A stretch of DNA of 64,000 nucleotides. Origin: Streptomyces sp. NBC_01304. Lineage in GTDB: Bacteria > Actinomycetota > Actinomycetes > Streptomycetales > Streptomycetaceae. Position numbers and translations under genes: made by a program. Shown here piece by piece: positions 36,338-44,364 of the stretch. Every line of letters starts with the position of its first letter. Position 1 is the stretch's first letter. The DNA lies in the NCBI RefSeq assembly GCF_035975855.1, contig NZ_CP109055.1, positions 4,650,001 through 4,714,000 of the forward strand, in the 5' to 3' direction. Under the pieces are notes generated by a model, which was not told where the DNA came from, made no database searches, and worked only from the letters and a program-made list of their open reading frames with translations.

Positions 36338-39300
36338 CTACTGCCCTCGCCCATAAGCCTTGAACGACGCTTCGTGGCTCCGTGTGAACCCGGTGAGTGC
36401 GTTGGAGAGGTCCTCGATCGACTGCCGTCCATACCCGCTGGTGGTGCGCAGTCCTCCATCCCGCAGACAGCCGTAGAGGTCGACCCCCAGATCCACCGAG
36501 CTCGACTCGTCCGCGGACCACGACGCCCGGTTGACATGACGGGCGATGATCGCCGCGACCTCGACGGTCAGCGTCCGCAGCAGCTCGGCTTCCGGAGGCA
36601 CAAAGACCGGCCGTTCCTCCATGTACTCGACGAGCTTGGTGTAGATGGCCTGCTCGGCCGGGGTGAGGTCGGCGACGGCCGGATCGGCCTCCTCGGCCTT
36701 GCGCGCCCGGTCGATGAGCGGCCCCACACGCTCCTTGATCTCCTCCCAGCGGTCCTCGCACTCCTCAAGGATGCGTTCCAGCTCCTGCGACAACGTCCGG
36801 TACACGGGCCGCTGCTCACGCTCCTGGCGTTCCTCGAGGTGGTAGCGCAGGGCCTGCACCTGTTCGGCCGCCGATTCCCGTACGTCGGTGATGCGGCCCA
36901 CGGCCTCGTCGAAGTCCGGGTCGAGCAGGGACACCGGGGCGATGACCTGCTGGAGCTCCGGCAGGTCCAGATGGTCGGCGACCATGGCCCGTACCTTGCG
37001 GCCGTACGCGCGCATCGAGAAGTCCCCGCCCTGCGCGTCCCGGTAGTGCCTGCGCACCCGGCGCTGGAGCGCCACCCAGTGCCGGGCGTTCGGCACGTGC
37101 CTCAGTGCGGCCTGGTGCGGCAGTACGCGCTCCACGGCGGACATGAACTCGCCGAGTTTCCGGTCGAATTCGGCGCGCTCGCCGTCGTTCGCGAGCGCGA
37201 GCATGCCGCGCGCGATCCCACCGGGCGTGTCGAGGCCTGTGATTCCCAGGCCCGTCAGGTACTCCTCCAGGTCTGCGGCGGTCCGCCGCATCTCGGGCAC
37301 CTCGCTCTCCAGGCTGCGGACCGCGCTGAGTGCGGGCCCGTCGCCCCGGTACGCGGGGAGCGTCACCGCCAGGTTGTTGAGGACGCCGTAGTAGTCGACG
37401 ACCAGGCCCTCCCGTTTGGCGGTGCGGGGCCGGTTGACCCGGGCGATGGCCTGCAGGAGCTCGGCGTCCTGGATGGGACGGTCCAGGTAGAGGACCTGCT
37501 CGATGGGCGCGTCGAATCCGGTCAGGAGCATGGACTTGACGATGAGGAAGGCGATCGGCGGCTTCTCCCGTCCGGCCGCGGTCTCCGCGCCGGCGTCAGC
37601 CTCGTCGTCACTCCACGGGTTCAGGCCGACCATGCCGCCGGGCAGCGGATCGGGTTCCGGGGTGTGCTCCACGATCCACGGATTGTCCGGCGGCAGCTCG
37701 GGCAAAGGCTCAAGGAAGCGCTCCACGTGCTCCTCCTGACGCCGCGGATCGGTCCACTGCGTCCACGCTCCGCTCTTCTGCTCCTCACCCGCCGAGATCA
37801 CCGGAACGAACTCGATCCGACGCAGCACCTCCTGGTACTGCCAAGCGCGCAGCAGCACCAGCTCGTCCCGCGAGTACTGCGCGAGACTCTTGTGCCGCAG
37901 CGTCTCGGGGTCGAACTCGCGCACTCGGCCGAGCAGTTCGGCGCGGGCGTCGCTCAGCATCGCCGCGTACGTGACGGTCGCGCGCCGGCTGACCGCGGCG
38001 ACCTGCGCCTTGAAGCCACCGGTCAGCGGACCGGTGACGTAGTGCTCCAGCATGTCCACGGCCTTGGCCCGGATGAGGGGCGCCGACTCGGCGACGTCCC
38101 GGGCGGTCGGAGTGAGGCTCCTGCGGAGCCGGGCCCGGCCCTCCGCACGCAGCCGGGCCACAAGGTCCTCGAACTGCCTGTCCCGCTGCCCGCCCAGGCC
38201 CTCGGAATCCGGTCCTGGGTCACCGTCGGACTCCTGCGCGGTCTCATCGTCCTCGGCGCGCTCCTGCGCCTTGCGGTCCGCCTCCTCGATCAGCTCGTCG
38301 AACTTCCGGTCCGCCCCCTCCTTGTCACGTATCTCCGCGGGCCCGGTTCGGCCCTCATAGCGCACCGGCACCACGACCTTGTCCCGCTCCGCCTCGCCCA
38401 TGAGGTAGGCGTCCAGAAACTTGTTGTCCGGTTCGAGGCCGAAGATCCGCCCGGTGTCGCTGAGCCGTCCCTTCATGATCGGCGTGCCGGTGAAGCCGAT
38501 CCGCGCGGCGTTCGGCACCGCGTCCCGCAGACAGGCGTGCAGCACGGAGCTGTGCGAGCGATGCGCCTCGTCCACGAGCACCAACACGTGCTCCGACGTA
38601 CTGCACTCCGTGAAACGCCGCCTGATCTCCTCGATCACGTCCTCGGCAGGCACAGGGTCCCCGGCTTCCTGCTCGCCGCCCACCTCCGCAAGCCGCTCCT
38701 GGGCCTCGGCGAACTCGTCACTCAAGTCCCGCTCGTCGTCCGCGCCCTGGCCGACGAGCCCCGGCACCCGCCCCAGATACTTCTGGATCATCGCGAAGAC
38801 CACCGCACGCCCACCGGGCTTGCCCGCCCGGCTGAGCATGCCCTCGACGTCGGTCTGCGATCTCGCGATACGGATAGTGCTGCCGCTGGACCGAAGAGCG
38901 GCCGACAGCTGCTTCTCCAACTGCCTCCGGTCAGTGACGACCAGGATCGTGAAGCGGTTCAACTCCGGGTCACGGCTGGTCTGCAGTCGTCGGGCGAGGA
39001 ACGCCATGGTCAAACTCTTGCCCGACCCCTGCGTATGCCAGATGACACCGCCGCGCTCGTCCTGCTCCGCCGCCGGATCGAGCAGCGTACGTCCAGTGCG
39101 AAGCTTGCGCACGATCTTCTCGACGGCACGGTACTGCTGGTGCCGGCAGACCGCCTTCACGGTCCGTGCCGGCTCGCCCTCCTTGGTCTTCACGGGCATC
39201 TCGAAGACGTAGTGGCGCACGATGTTGAGCAGGTTTCGAGGCTTGAGCACGATCGCGACGAGCTTGTGCTGGTCGGTCAGCTCCTGCCCGTCCGCGAGCA

Positions 39301-40132
39301 GCCGCTTCCCCGCGTCCGTACGGGTGGCCTGGAGCGTACGCAGCAGTTCCTTGCTGTCCTCATAGTCGGGAGTCACACTGCGCCACGGCGCGAAGTGGTC
39401 CTCGTCGGAGGTGATGGTGCCGAGTGCGGCGCTCTCCCCGCTCGCCGCCACCAACAGCTGTACGGGCGCGAACAATTCGGGGACTCCGACCGGCCGTGCG
39501 TCCGGGCTGCGGTCGTCGCTGTCCAGCGGCACACCGGCGTACGCCCGCAGATCCCGGATCCCGTCTCCGATCGGATCCTTGAGGTCCGGGCTCTTGCACT
39601 CAACGACGGTGACCGGAATGCCGTTCACGAACAGCACGAGATCAAGCACCGCGTCCTTGCCGCCGCCAGGCGGACGCACGCGCAGCTGATCGACCACGAG
39701 GAACTCGTTGCGGGCCAGGATCTCCGCGTCGTCGAGCCCTTCCATGTCCCAGTCGATGTACTGCGCCAGGACGTCCTTGCCCTGGTGGTGCACTTCGTGG
39801 CCGATCATCTGTGTGCCGCTCAGGAGCAGGCTGGTGACATGGCCGTTGACGTCTTTCAGCTGCCGCGAGCCGACGCTACGGGCCGTGCGACGCAGCGCGT
39901 CGAGCGCGCTGTCGGCGTCCGCCTCGCTCATCCACTGCTCGCCGGTTCCGCGGACCCGGTTGACCCTTTTGAGCGCCGACTTGAGGCGCTTGGCGAGCAG
40001 CACGTCACCTGGGGCCCGCTCGTCCTGCGGACCCGCCAGGTCGGGGCCGTGGACGTGCCGCCATCCCATCGACTTGAGCTGCTCGATGAAGGGCCGCTCG
40101 ACCTCGTCCCGCTCCGCCTCACGCCGCACCAT
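36338..40132 (-). CDS. hsdR: Type I restriction enzyme, R (translocase/endonuclease) subunit
   Basis: The protein has 1264 residues from the ATG of MVRREAERDEVERPF. GAGAGG lies 9 nt upstream, whereas the GTG nine codons earlier has no ribosome site. The nuclease motif is intact (Asp164 in VLDLVLFV, ECK at 178-180). SF2 motor motifs are Walker A TQGSGKS at 367-373 and DEAH at 521-524, with TGTPIMKG following. FDAPIEQVLYLDRP and IARVNRPR are the late helicase motifs. The C-terminal 250 residues are the helical HsdM-binding part. All key residues are present, so it should be active. It is separated from hsdM-hsdS by 3 kb of regulator genes. Confidence 0.95.
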   Translation of the reverse strand: MVRREAERDEVERPFIEQLKSMGWRHVHGPDLAGPQDERAPGDVLLAKRLKSALKRVNRVRGTGEQWMSEADADSALDALRRTARSVGSRQLKDVNGHVTSLLLSGTQMIGHEVHHQGKDVLAQYIDWDMEGLDDAEILARNEFLVVDQLRVRPPGGGKDAVLDLVLFVNGIPVTVVECKSPDLKDPIGDGIRDLRAYAGVPLDSDDRSPDARPVGVPELFAPVQLLVAASGESAALGTITSDEDHFAPWRSVTPDYEDSKELLRTLQATRTDAGKRLLADGQELTDQHKLVAIVLKPRNLLNIVRHYVFEMPVKTKEGEPARTVKAVCRHQQYRAVEKIVRKLRTGRTLLDPAAEQDERGGVIWHTQGSGKSLTMAFLARRLQTSRDPELNRFTILVVTDRRQLEKQLSAALRSSGSTIRIARSQTDVEGMLSRAGKPGGRAVVFAMIQKYLGRVPGLVGQGADDERDLSDEFAEAQERLAEVGGEQEAGDPVPAEDVIEEIRRRFTECSTSEHVLVLVDEAHRSHSSVLHACLRDAVPNAARIGFTGTPIMKGRLSDTGRIFGLEPDNKFLDAYLMGEAERDKVVVPVRYEGRTGPAEIRDKEGADRKFDELIEEADRKAQERAEDDETAQESDGDPGPDSEGLGGQRDRQFEDLVARLRAEGRARLRRSLTPTARDVAESAPLIRAKAVDMLEHYVTGPLTGGFKAQVAAVSRRATVTYAAMLSDARAELLGRVREFDPETLRHKSLAQYSRDELVLLRAWQYQEVLRRIEFVPVISAGEEQKSGAWTQWTDPRRQEEHVERFLEPLPELPPDNPWIVEHTPEPDPLPGGMVGLNPWSDDEADAGAETAAGREKPPIAFLIVKSMLLTGFDAPIEQVLYLDRPIQDAELLQAIARVNRPRTAKREGLVVDYYGVLNNLAVTLPAYRGDGPALSAVRSLESEVPEMRRTAADLEEYLTGLGITGLDTPGGIARGMLALANDGERAEFDRKLGEFMSAVERVLPHQAALRHVPNARHWVALQRRVRRHYRDAQGGDFSMRAYGRKVRAMVADHLDLPELQQVIAPVSLLDPDFDEAVGRITDVRESAAEQVQALRYHLEERQEREQRPVYRTLSQELERILEECEDRWEEIKERVGPLIDRARKAEEADPAVADLTPAEQAIYTKLVEYMEERPVFVPPEAELLRTLTVEVAAIIARHVNRASWSADESSSVDLGVDLYGCLRDGGLRTTSGYGRQSIEDLSNALTGFTRSHEASFKAYGRGQ

Positions 40133-40255
40133 GCGCCCGCGCCTCTCCCCGTTCGCCACCTGGCCCGGGCCAACCCTCGTTCGGCGCCTGCGGCCTGTTC
40201 GATCTCTGCTCCATTCTGCGCCGTGCAGGACAGGAGTGGTACGGGTAAGAGGAGT

Positions 40256-41323
40256 TCAGGCCTGATGTGGCTGTGGTGCGGCGGGTCGGATGGCGAGGGT
40301 GGCGCGTAGTCGGGTGGCGTGGGCGTGGACGTCGGGGGCAGGTACGTCCGGGGCTCGCAGATCAGGGGCACGTACGTCGGGGGCGCAGTGCCCGCCGGGC
40401 TCGCCACCGCGTGGGACCGTCCCGCGACAGCCGCGGCAGAGGCCTTCGGGAAGCGCCTCGGGCCTGCCGGGGACACCGCACTCGGTGCACTCCAAGATCG
40501 CGCGGATGGTGTGCGTCGCGGACCTGGCCGCCAGCGTCACAGGCTCGGGTGGCAGCTTGTCGAGCAGGCGATGGCGTACGAAGGCGCGGGGGGCGCGGAC
40601 GGGGTCGGGGAGGTCGACGGTGAGGGCTCGGGTGAGGTGGGCGGTTGTCACGCCTCGGGCCAGCCATTCGGCGGCCAGGTCGGCGAGGGCGGAACAGTCG
40701 GCTGCAGAGAGCGTCAACTGCGGCGCGTGCCCGGCAAGTTGCGCGAGGGCCACGTAGGCGGACGCGCGGTGTGCCTGATGTGTCGGCTGCGGCGCATCCG
40801 CTGGCCATGGCAGGCGTGACTGACCCGGCTTCGGGGGTACGGGGGTGGGGGCTGCGGCGCCTGTCGGGTGCCGTGCACGGGTCCTGAGCTCGTGAGCGGG
40901 AGCCAGCACGACGGAGGGGCGCGCCTCCGGGACGTCGCCCTGCAGCCGCTCGAGCCACCATTCGTCGTCATGTGCGGTACGGGACCACAGGGTCCGGGTG
41001 ACCCACCGGAACCCGCCGTCCGCGGATCTACTCAATCCCCGTACGCGGCGCAGATAACCGGCCCGCGACAGCTCGTTGAGTGCGCTGCGGACGGCCTGCT
41101 GGCCGTAGCGGGGATTGGTTTCGGCGAGCGTCTTCGCGTCCATCGCGGCACCTTCGGGAAGGTCGTCGATGAAAGCGGCGACATACGCCGCACGGTCGGG
41201 AAGTTGGCCGAAATCCGCCACCTGCTCCGATCCTTGACCGGGGACGGAACGCTTTCCGTAGCCGGGGTTCGCCATGGGGTGTGCGGGCGCGGGCAGGGGC
41301 GCGTTAGAGTCTTCGTATGCCAT
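40256..41323 (-). CDS. Winged-helix regulator with C-terminal zinc ribbon
   Basis: The protein has 355 residues. Residues 35-100 form a winged helix-turn-helix (LPDRAAYVAAFIDDLPEGAA ... YGQQAVRSALNELSRAGYLR). A Pro-rich linker follows, then a helical middle (LAQLAGHAPQLTLSAADCSA). A four-cysteine ribbon C-T-E-C ... C-R-G-C lies at about 285-305. The last 50 residues are Pro/Ala/Asp/His repeats (APDVRAPDLRAPDV). This family is widespread in Streptomyces, often near mobile or accessory genes. A 21-bp palindrome touches its start codon, suggesting self-regulation. It is co-directional with hsdR, 123 bp upstream. Confidence 0.82.
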   Translation of the reverse strand: MAYEDSNAPLPAPAHPMANPGYGKRSVPGQGSEQVADFGQLPDRAAYVAAFIDDLPEGAAMDAKTLAETNPRYGQQAVRSALNELSRAGYLRRVRGLSRSADGGFRWVTRTLWSRTAHDDEWWLERLQGDVPEARPSVVLAPAHELRTRARHPTGAAAPTPVPPKPGQSRLPWPADAPQPTHQAHRASAYVALAQLAGHAPQLTLSAADCSALADLAAEWLARGVTTAHLTRALTVDLPDPVRAPRAFVRHRLLDKLPPEPVTLAARSATHTIRAILECTECGVPGRPEALPEGLCRGCRGTVPRGGEPGGHCAPDVRAPDLRAPDVPAPDVHAHATRLRATLAIRPAAPQPHQA

Positions 41324-41324
41324 G

Positions 41325-41345
41325 AGATCGAGCTCGATTCGATCT
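41325..41345 (-). promoter_or_regulatory. Operator-like palindrome at the winged-helix regulator start
   Basis: AGATCGA (41325-41331), a 7-bp spacer and TCGATCT (41339-41345) form perfect 7-bp arms 21 bp end to end. The palindrome begins 1 bp upstream of the ATG. Such placement suits a repressor site for the downstream regulator gene. Confidence 0.5.
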
Positions 41346-41354
41346 TGAGGTTGA

Positions 41355-41390
41355 GACCCCGGCCTGGTGTTGCTAGCACCTGCCGGGGTC
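41355..41390. terminator. Hairpin upstream of the winged-helix gene
   Basis: GACCCCGGC pairs with GCCGGGGTC over 9 bp, with an inner GGTG/CACC. On the minus strand it lies downstream of the WhiJ/DUF397 genes and in the leader of the winged-helix gene. It could end the first or attenuate the second. Confidence 0.55.
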
Positions 41391-41456
41391 GTTTGTTGCT
41401 GCGAACGCTAAACGGTGGCGACGTTGCGTGGCAAGTCGGTCACGAAAAGTCATATG

Positions 41457-41520
41457 CGGTGCGCTGAGCGGGAGTTGAGCGCACGGCGGTTTGGTAGGGG
41501 TGGTTGATTTACCAACCCCC
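41457..41520 (-). terminator. Tandem hairpins after the DUF397 gene
   Basis: GTGCGCT/AGCGCAC arms (41457-41482), and GGGG-TGGT/ACCA-a-CCCC (41497-41520) with one bulge, lie 45-110 bp past the DUF397 stop on the minus strand. I see no gene in 41324-41565. Confidence 0.4.
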
Positions 41521-41565
41521 TTCCCTGCAAACGCGGCTCGGATCTTGGGGCCCGAAGCCCGGGGC

Positions 41566-41769
41566 TCAGACGTCGGTACGCGGTGCGGTGCTGGCGTACG
41601 CGACGAAGGCGGACCAGGCGTCGACGGGGACTTCGAAGCTCGGGCTTCGGGGGTTGAGCTTCGAGTCTCGGATGTGGGTGGTTCGGGGGGTGAGGGCGAC
41701 TTCTAGGCATTCGGCGCCTTGGTCGTCGCTGTAGCTCGACTTGAACCACACGAGCCGCGTGTCGCTCAT
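41566..41769 (-). CDS. DUF397 protein
   Basis: The protein has 67 residues. The hallmark WFKSSYSDDQGAECLEVAL is followed by THIRDSKLNP and VPVDAWSAFVAY. Small DUF397 proteins are the usual partners of WhiJ/Scr1-type XRE regulators and are thought to modulate them. The ATG overlaps the regulator stop by 4 nt (41766-41769), so the pair is translationally coupled. Confidence 0.93.
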   Translation of the reverse strand: MSDTRLVWFKSSYSDDQGAECLEVALTPRTTHIRDSKLNPRSPSFEVPVDAWSAFVAYASTAPRTDV

Positions 41770-42584
41770 AGCTCCTGGGCCACCTTCCTGATGAACGCCG
41801 TCGACTCCTCAACACTGAGCGCGTGCGTACGGATCATCGCATGACGGGCCGCCAGCGCACTGACCTTGGCCGCGTCAGAGTAGAGCACGCTCGTCTCGTG
41901 CCCCTCCACGTATCCGTAGTGCTGGTGATCAGCCGTCTCCAGCATGACCAGGGACCCAAGCAGGGCGACCCCGCTGCACCGTCCGACAGGTAGGGCTTGT
42001 ACAGATACGTTCCGGAGCACGCTCATCGCCAGCAGATGCTCCAACTGCTGCCGCATGACCTCACAGTTACCGACCATCGAGCGCAGCGCAGCCTCGTAGA
42101 CGACAAAGCTGAACACCACGCTTGCCCGTCGCGTCAGCGCCTCCTGTCGACGCAAACGCGCCGCCACCCGCTCTGCCACCGTCTCGTCATCCAAGGGCGG
42201 ACAGCCGTCACCGATCAGCGCCTCCGCATAGCCCTTGGTCTGCAGCAAGCCGGGAACCAGCCCGAGCGCATAGTGATGCACCGCGATGGCCTCAGCCTCA
42301 ACAGCCATGTACTCCTGTGAACGGGCGGGAAAGGGCTCAGGCTTCATGTACTCATGTGCGGCGACCAACTTGCCTTTGGCGCCACACAGTTGATCAGCGG
42401 CCTGAAGCAGCCTCAGGGTGGGCCGTCGCCGCCCGTTCTCCATCGACTTGACGTACTCGTAGTCGTAACTTGCCTCATCCGCGAGAGTCTGCCGGCTGAT
42501 GCCCTTCTCGGTCCGAGAGAGCTTGATCTGACTACCGCAGTACCGCCAGGCGATCGGCGGCTGCTGGGCGTTCACCTCGGTCAT
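41766..42584 (-). CDS. WhiJ/Scr1-type XRE regulator with DUF5753 domain
   Basis: The protein has 272 residues, with GGGAGG 8 nt upstream of the ATG. An XRE helix-turn-helix lies at about 15-70 (LSRTEKGISRQTLADEASYD, then YEYVKSMENGRRRP). The DUF5753 sensor domain follows from about 85 (YMAVEAEAIAVHHYALGLVP, GLLQTKGYAEALI). This architecture defines the WhiJ-like regulators that, with DUF397 and AbaA-like ATPase genes, control development and antibiotic production. Inverted repeats directly upstream (42601-42638) are a likely autoregulatory operator. It is embedded between hsdS and hsdR. Confidence 0.93.
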   Translation of the reverse strand: MTEVNAQQPPIAWRYCGSQIKLSRTEKGISRQTLADEASYDYEYVKSMENGRRRPTLRLLQAADQLCGAKGKLVAAHEYMKPEPFPARSQEYMAVEAEAIAVHHYALGLVPGLLQTKGYAEALIGDGCPPLDDETVAERVAARLRRQEALTRRASVVFSFVVYEAALRSMVGNCEVMRQQLEHLLAMSVLRNVSVQALPVGRCSGVALLGSLVMLETADHQHYGYVEGHETSVLYSDAAKVSALAARHAMIRTHALSVEESTAFIRKVAQEL

Positions 42585-42600
42585 GGTGGCGGCCTCCCTG

Positions 42601-42638
42601 GCGGGTACACGGCGGGTACAACCACCCTTTGTACCCGC
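42601..42638. promoter_or_regulatory. Operator cluster GCGGGTACA between WhiJ-like and AbaA-like genes
   Basis: GCGGGTACAA (42612-42621) and TTGTACCCGC (42629-42638) are perfect 10-bp inverted arms with a 7-bp spacer. A third direct half-site GCGGGTACA lies at 42601-42609, exactly 11 bp upstream of the first arm. The cluster sits 17-54 bp upstream of the WhiJ-like start, over its presumed promoter, in the divergent region with the ATPase gene. Confidence 0.65.
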
Positions 42639-42718
42639 ACCGTTACTCCTGAAGCGTACGGGCGTGAGGCCAGGCTGAGCTCGGCAGTTGACGAAACTCA
42701 GCCCTCAAGGACCTGCAC

Positions 42719-43144
42719 ATGCCCGTACTTCCTGGCGTTCCCGCATCCGCTCTCCTCGACATCGAGTGGCACCTTCCTCGTCATGCCCGCAGTGTGGGTC
42801 GGGCTCGAACGCTGCTGCGAGAGCAGGCGGGTTCGTGGGGCCTGCCGACTCCGCTCACCGAAGCGGCGGAACTGCTGCTCAGCGAGCTGATGACAAACGC
42901 GTACTGGCACGCGAAGGTGCCCGGGCGCGAGATCTGGGCACGCGTGGTGCTCTCGCCGGACCGTCTGCGCGTCTCGGTCACAGACGCGAGCTCGGAGCTC
43001 CCCGTACCCCGGGATCCGTCCCTGGACGAGGAGTCGGGCCGAGGCCTGGCCCTGGTCTCCGCGCTGGCGGACGACTGGGGCGCGGAGCGCAGGGAGTGCG
43101 GCGTCGGCAAGACGGTGTGGTTCGAGCTCCGGCTTTCCCCGTAG
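42719..43144 (+). CDS. AbaA-like / RsbW-type ATP-binding protein
   Basis: The protein has 141 residues, with AAGGA 8 nt before the ATG. It is a single GHKL ATPase domain with N-box LLLSELMTNAYWHA, DASSELPVPRD and G-box SGRGLALVSALADDWG. Proteins of this kind act as anti-sigma-like kinases or partners in WhiJ/DUF397 clusters. It is divergent from the WhiJ-like gene and shares its operator region. Its stop is only 2 bp from the convergent hsdS stop. Confidence 0.88.
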   Translation: MPVLPGVPASALLDIEWHLPRHARSVGRARTLLREQAGSWGLPTPLTEAAELLLSELMTNAYWHAKVPGREIWARVVLSPDRLRVSVTDASSELPVPRDPSLDEESGRGLALVSALADDWGAERRECGVGKTVWFELRLSP

Positions 43145-43146
43145 GC

Positions 43147-44364
43147 CTACGCGAGATCCTTGACCCGCACCTTCCCAGAGAGCAAGTCGTCGGTGAGACC
43201 CTGCTTGAGCCTCCGCAGCTTGGCCAGCTGAGCCCGCTCCTGGTCGATCCGGCTGTCGAAGGCGGCCATAGTTGAGACGATGTCGCGTTGCTCCACCAGC
43301 GAGATCAGCGGGACTTGAAAGTCCAGCATGTCTCCCTTGGAGATTTTGAACTGTCCGCTGGTACTTCGCATCGCAGACTCGACCTGTCGCCGAAATGGCG
43401 GAGCAGTAATGAGCAATCCGAGAAAATTCGGCTCAAGGAACGACCGATCGGGATTCAGTCGATAGATAAGGTCCGACAACATCAGCCTCTTCCGGACATT
43501 GACAGGGACAACACATCCGGCTCCCACCAAACGCTTCGATCCGTTCGCCCTAGCGATCAAAACGTCTCCTGGCCCCACCTCCAAATCCGCCCGAGGTGAA
43601 AGTCCTTGTGGCAGGCGCTTCGCTTGGTCTACCTGGAACTGCCCCGAGGTGACCGCTCCAAGGCCCAGAACGCCCCATTCGGCTGCACCAGGGGCGTGTG
43701 GCTCGCAAATTGGGCTCCACCCAGAGTCAATTCCTCGAATCACGGTGCGCAGCGGAGCATGAGAGTGTCGAATAGATGACATGAGCGACATCTGGGCGCC
43801 CCGTCGGACCGTGCGCAGCTTCGCGATCGACGCCTCGATGGCCCGCTCTTCGTCGGCGACAGCGTCGAGTACTGCCACGATTGCCCGCTGCTCCTCAGTA
43901 CGGCACGGGTAGACAACCGTCCAACTTCCCAATTTCTCTTTGGTCAAGTGGGCGATACTCGTTTGCCCGGCAAGATGACTGAATAGTCCGCGGCGTGCGG
44001 AGAACTCCATGTAATTCGCCATGTAGCCAGGGATCATCGGGCCGATGGCCCGCAAGCGGTGCAGTGACTTCTGAAAGTAGCAATCCGCCAGCTCACCGTT
44101 CCACATCGCCGTACGGCCAATCTCACCGCCTTCAGTCACAAGAAGGTCACCAGGCCTGAGCGAGTACGTACGCCGTTCTTCCTCCGAAAAGTGCATCACT
44201 TCTAGATCATCGAGCTCGAAACGACCCCATTGGACGTTGCGATTGGTCAGGTACTGGCGCTGGTCTCGACCGCTCGATGCCCCCTGGTTTAGCATCTTCC
44301 CCAAGGTCATCTCAAAGCAGTCGCTAACTGTCGACACAGTCCAATCAGCAGGCATCTCACGCAT
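43147..44364 (-). CDS. hsdS: Type I restriction-modification specificity subunit
   Basis: The protein has 405 residues from the ATG of MREMPADWTVSTVSDC, which overlaps the hsdM stop by 8 nt. It has two target-recognition domains, each followed by a conserved helix. The first helix is around 155-190 (PCRTEEQRAIVAVLDAVADE, then ERAIEASIAKLRT) and the second is at the C terminus (VEQRDIVSTMAAFDSRIDQE, ending LRRLKQGLTDDLLSGKV). Motifs such as LRPGDLLVTEGGEIGRT and VGPGDVLIARANGSKRLVGA are typical. The open frame extends 100 codons upstream but is a shadow of hsdM. Base composition is visibly lower in GC than the flanks, especially in the second recognition domain, consistent with exchange of specificity. 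Confidence 0.93.
   Translation of the reverse strand: MREMPADWTVSTVSDCFEMTLGKMLNQGASSGRDQRQYLTNRNVQWGRFELDDLEVMHFSEEERRTYSLRPGDLLVTEGGEIGRTAMWNGELADCYFQKSLHRLRAIGPMIPGYMANYMEFSARRGLFSHLAGQTSIAHLTKEKLGSWTVVYPCRTEEQRAIVAVLDAVADEERAIEASIAKLRTVRRGAQMSLMSSIRHSHAPLRTVIRGIDSGWSPICEPHAPGAAEWGVLGLGAVTSGQFQVDQAKRLPQGLSPRADLEVGPGDVLIARANGSKRLVGAGCVVPVNVRKRLMLSDLIYRLNPDRSFLEPNFLGLLITAPPFRRQVESAMRSTSGQFKISKGDMLDFQVPLISLVEQRDIVSTMAAFDSRIDQERAQLAKLRRLKQGLTDDLLSGKVRVKDLA

Noticed and set aside
36374..40309. A 1311-codon open frame on the plus strand across hsdR
   Set aside because: It is the antisense shadow of hsdR. The translated product is Arg/Leu/Val/His-rich with no domain, while hsdR on the other strand has all family motifs.
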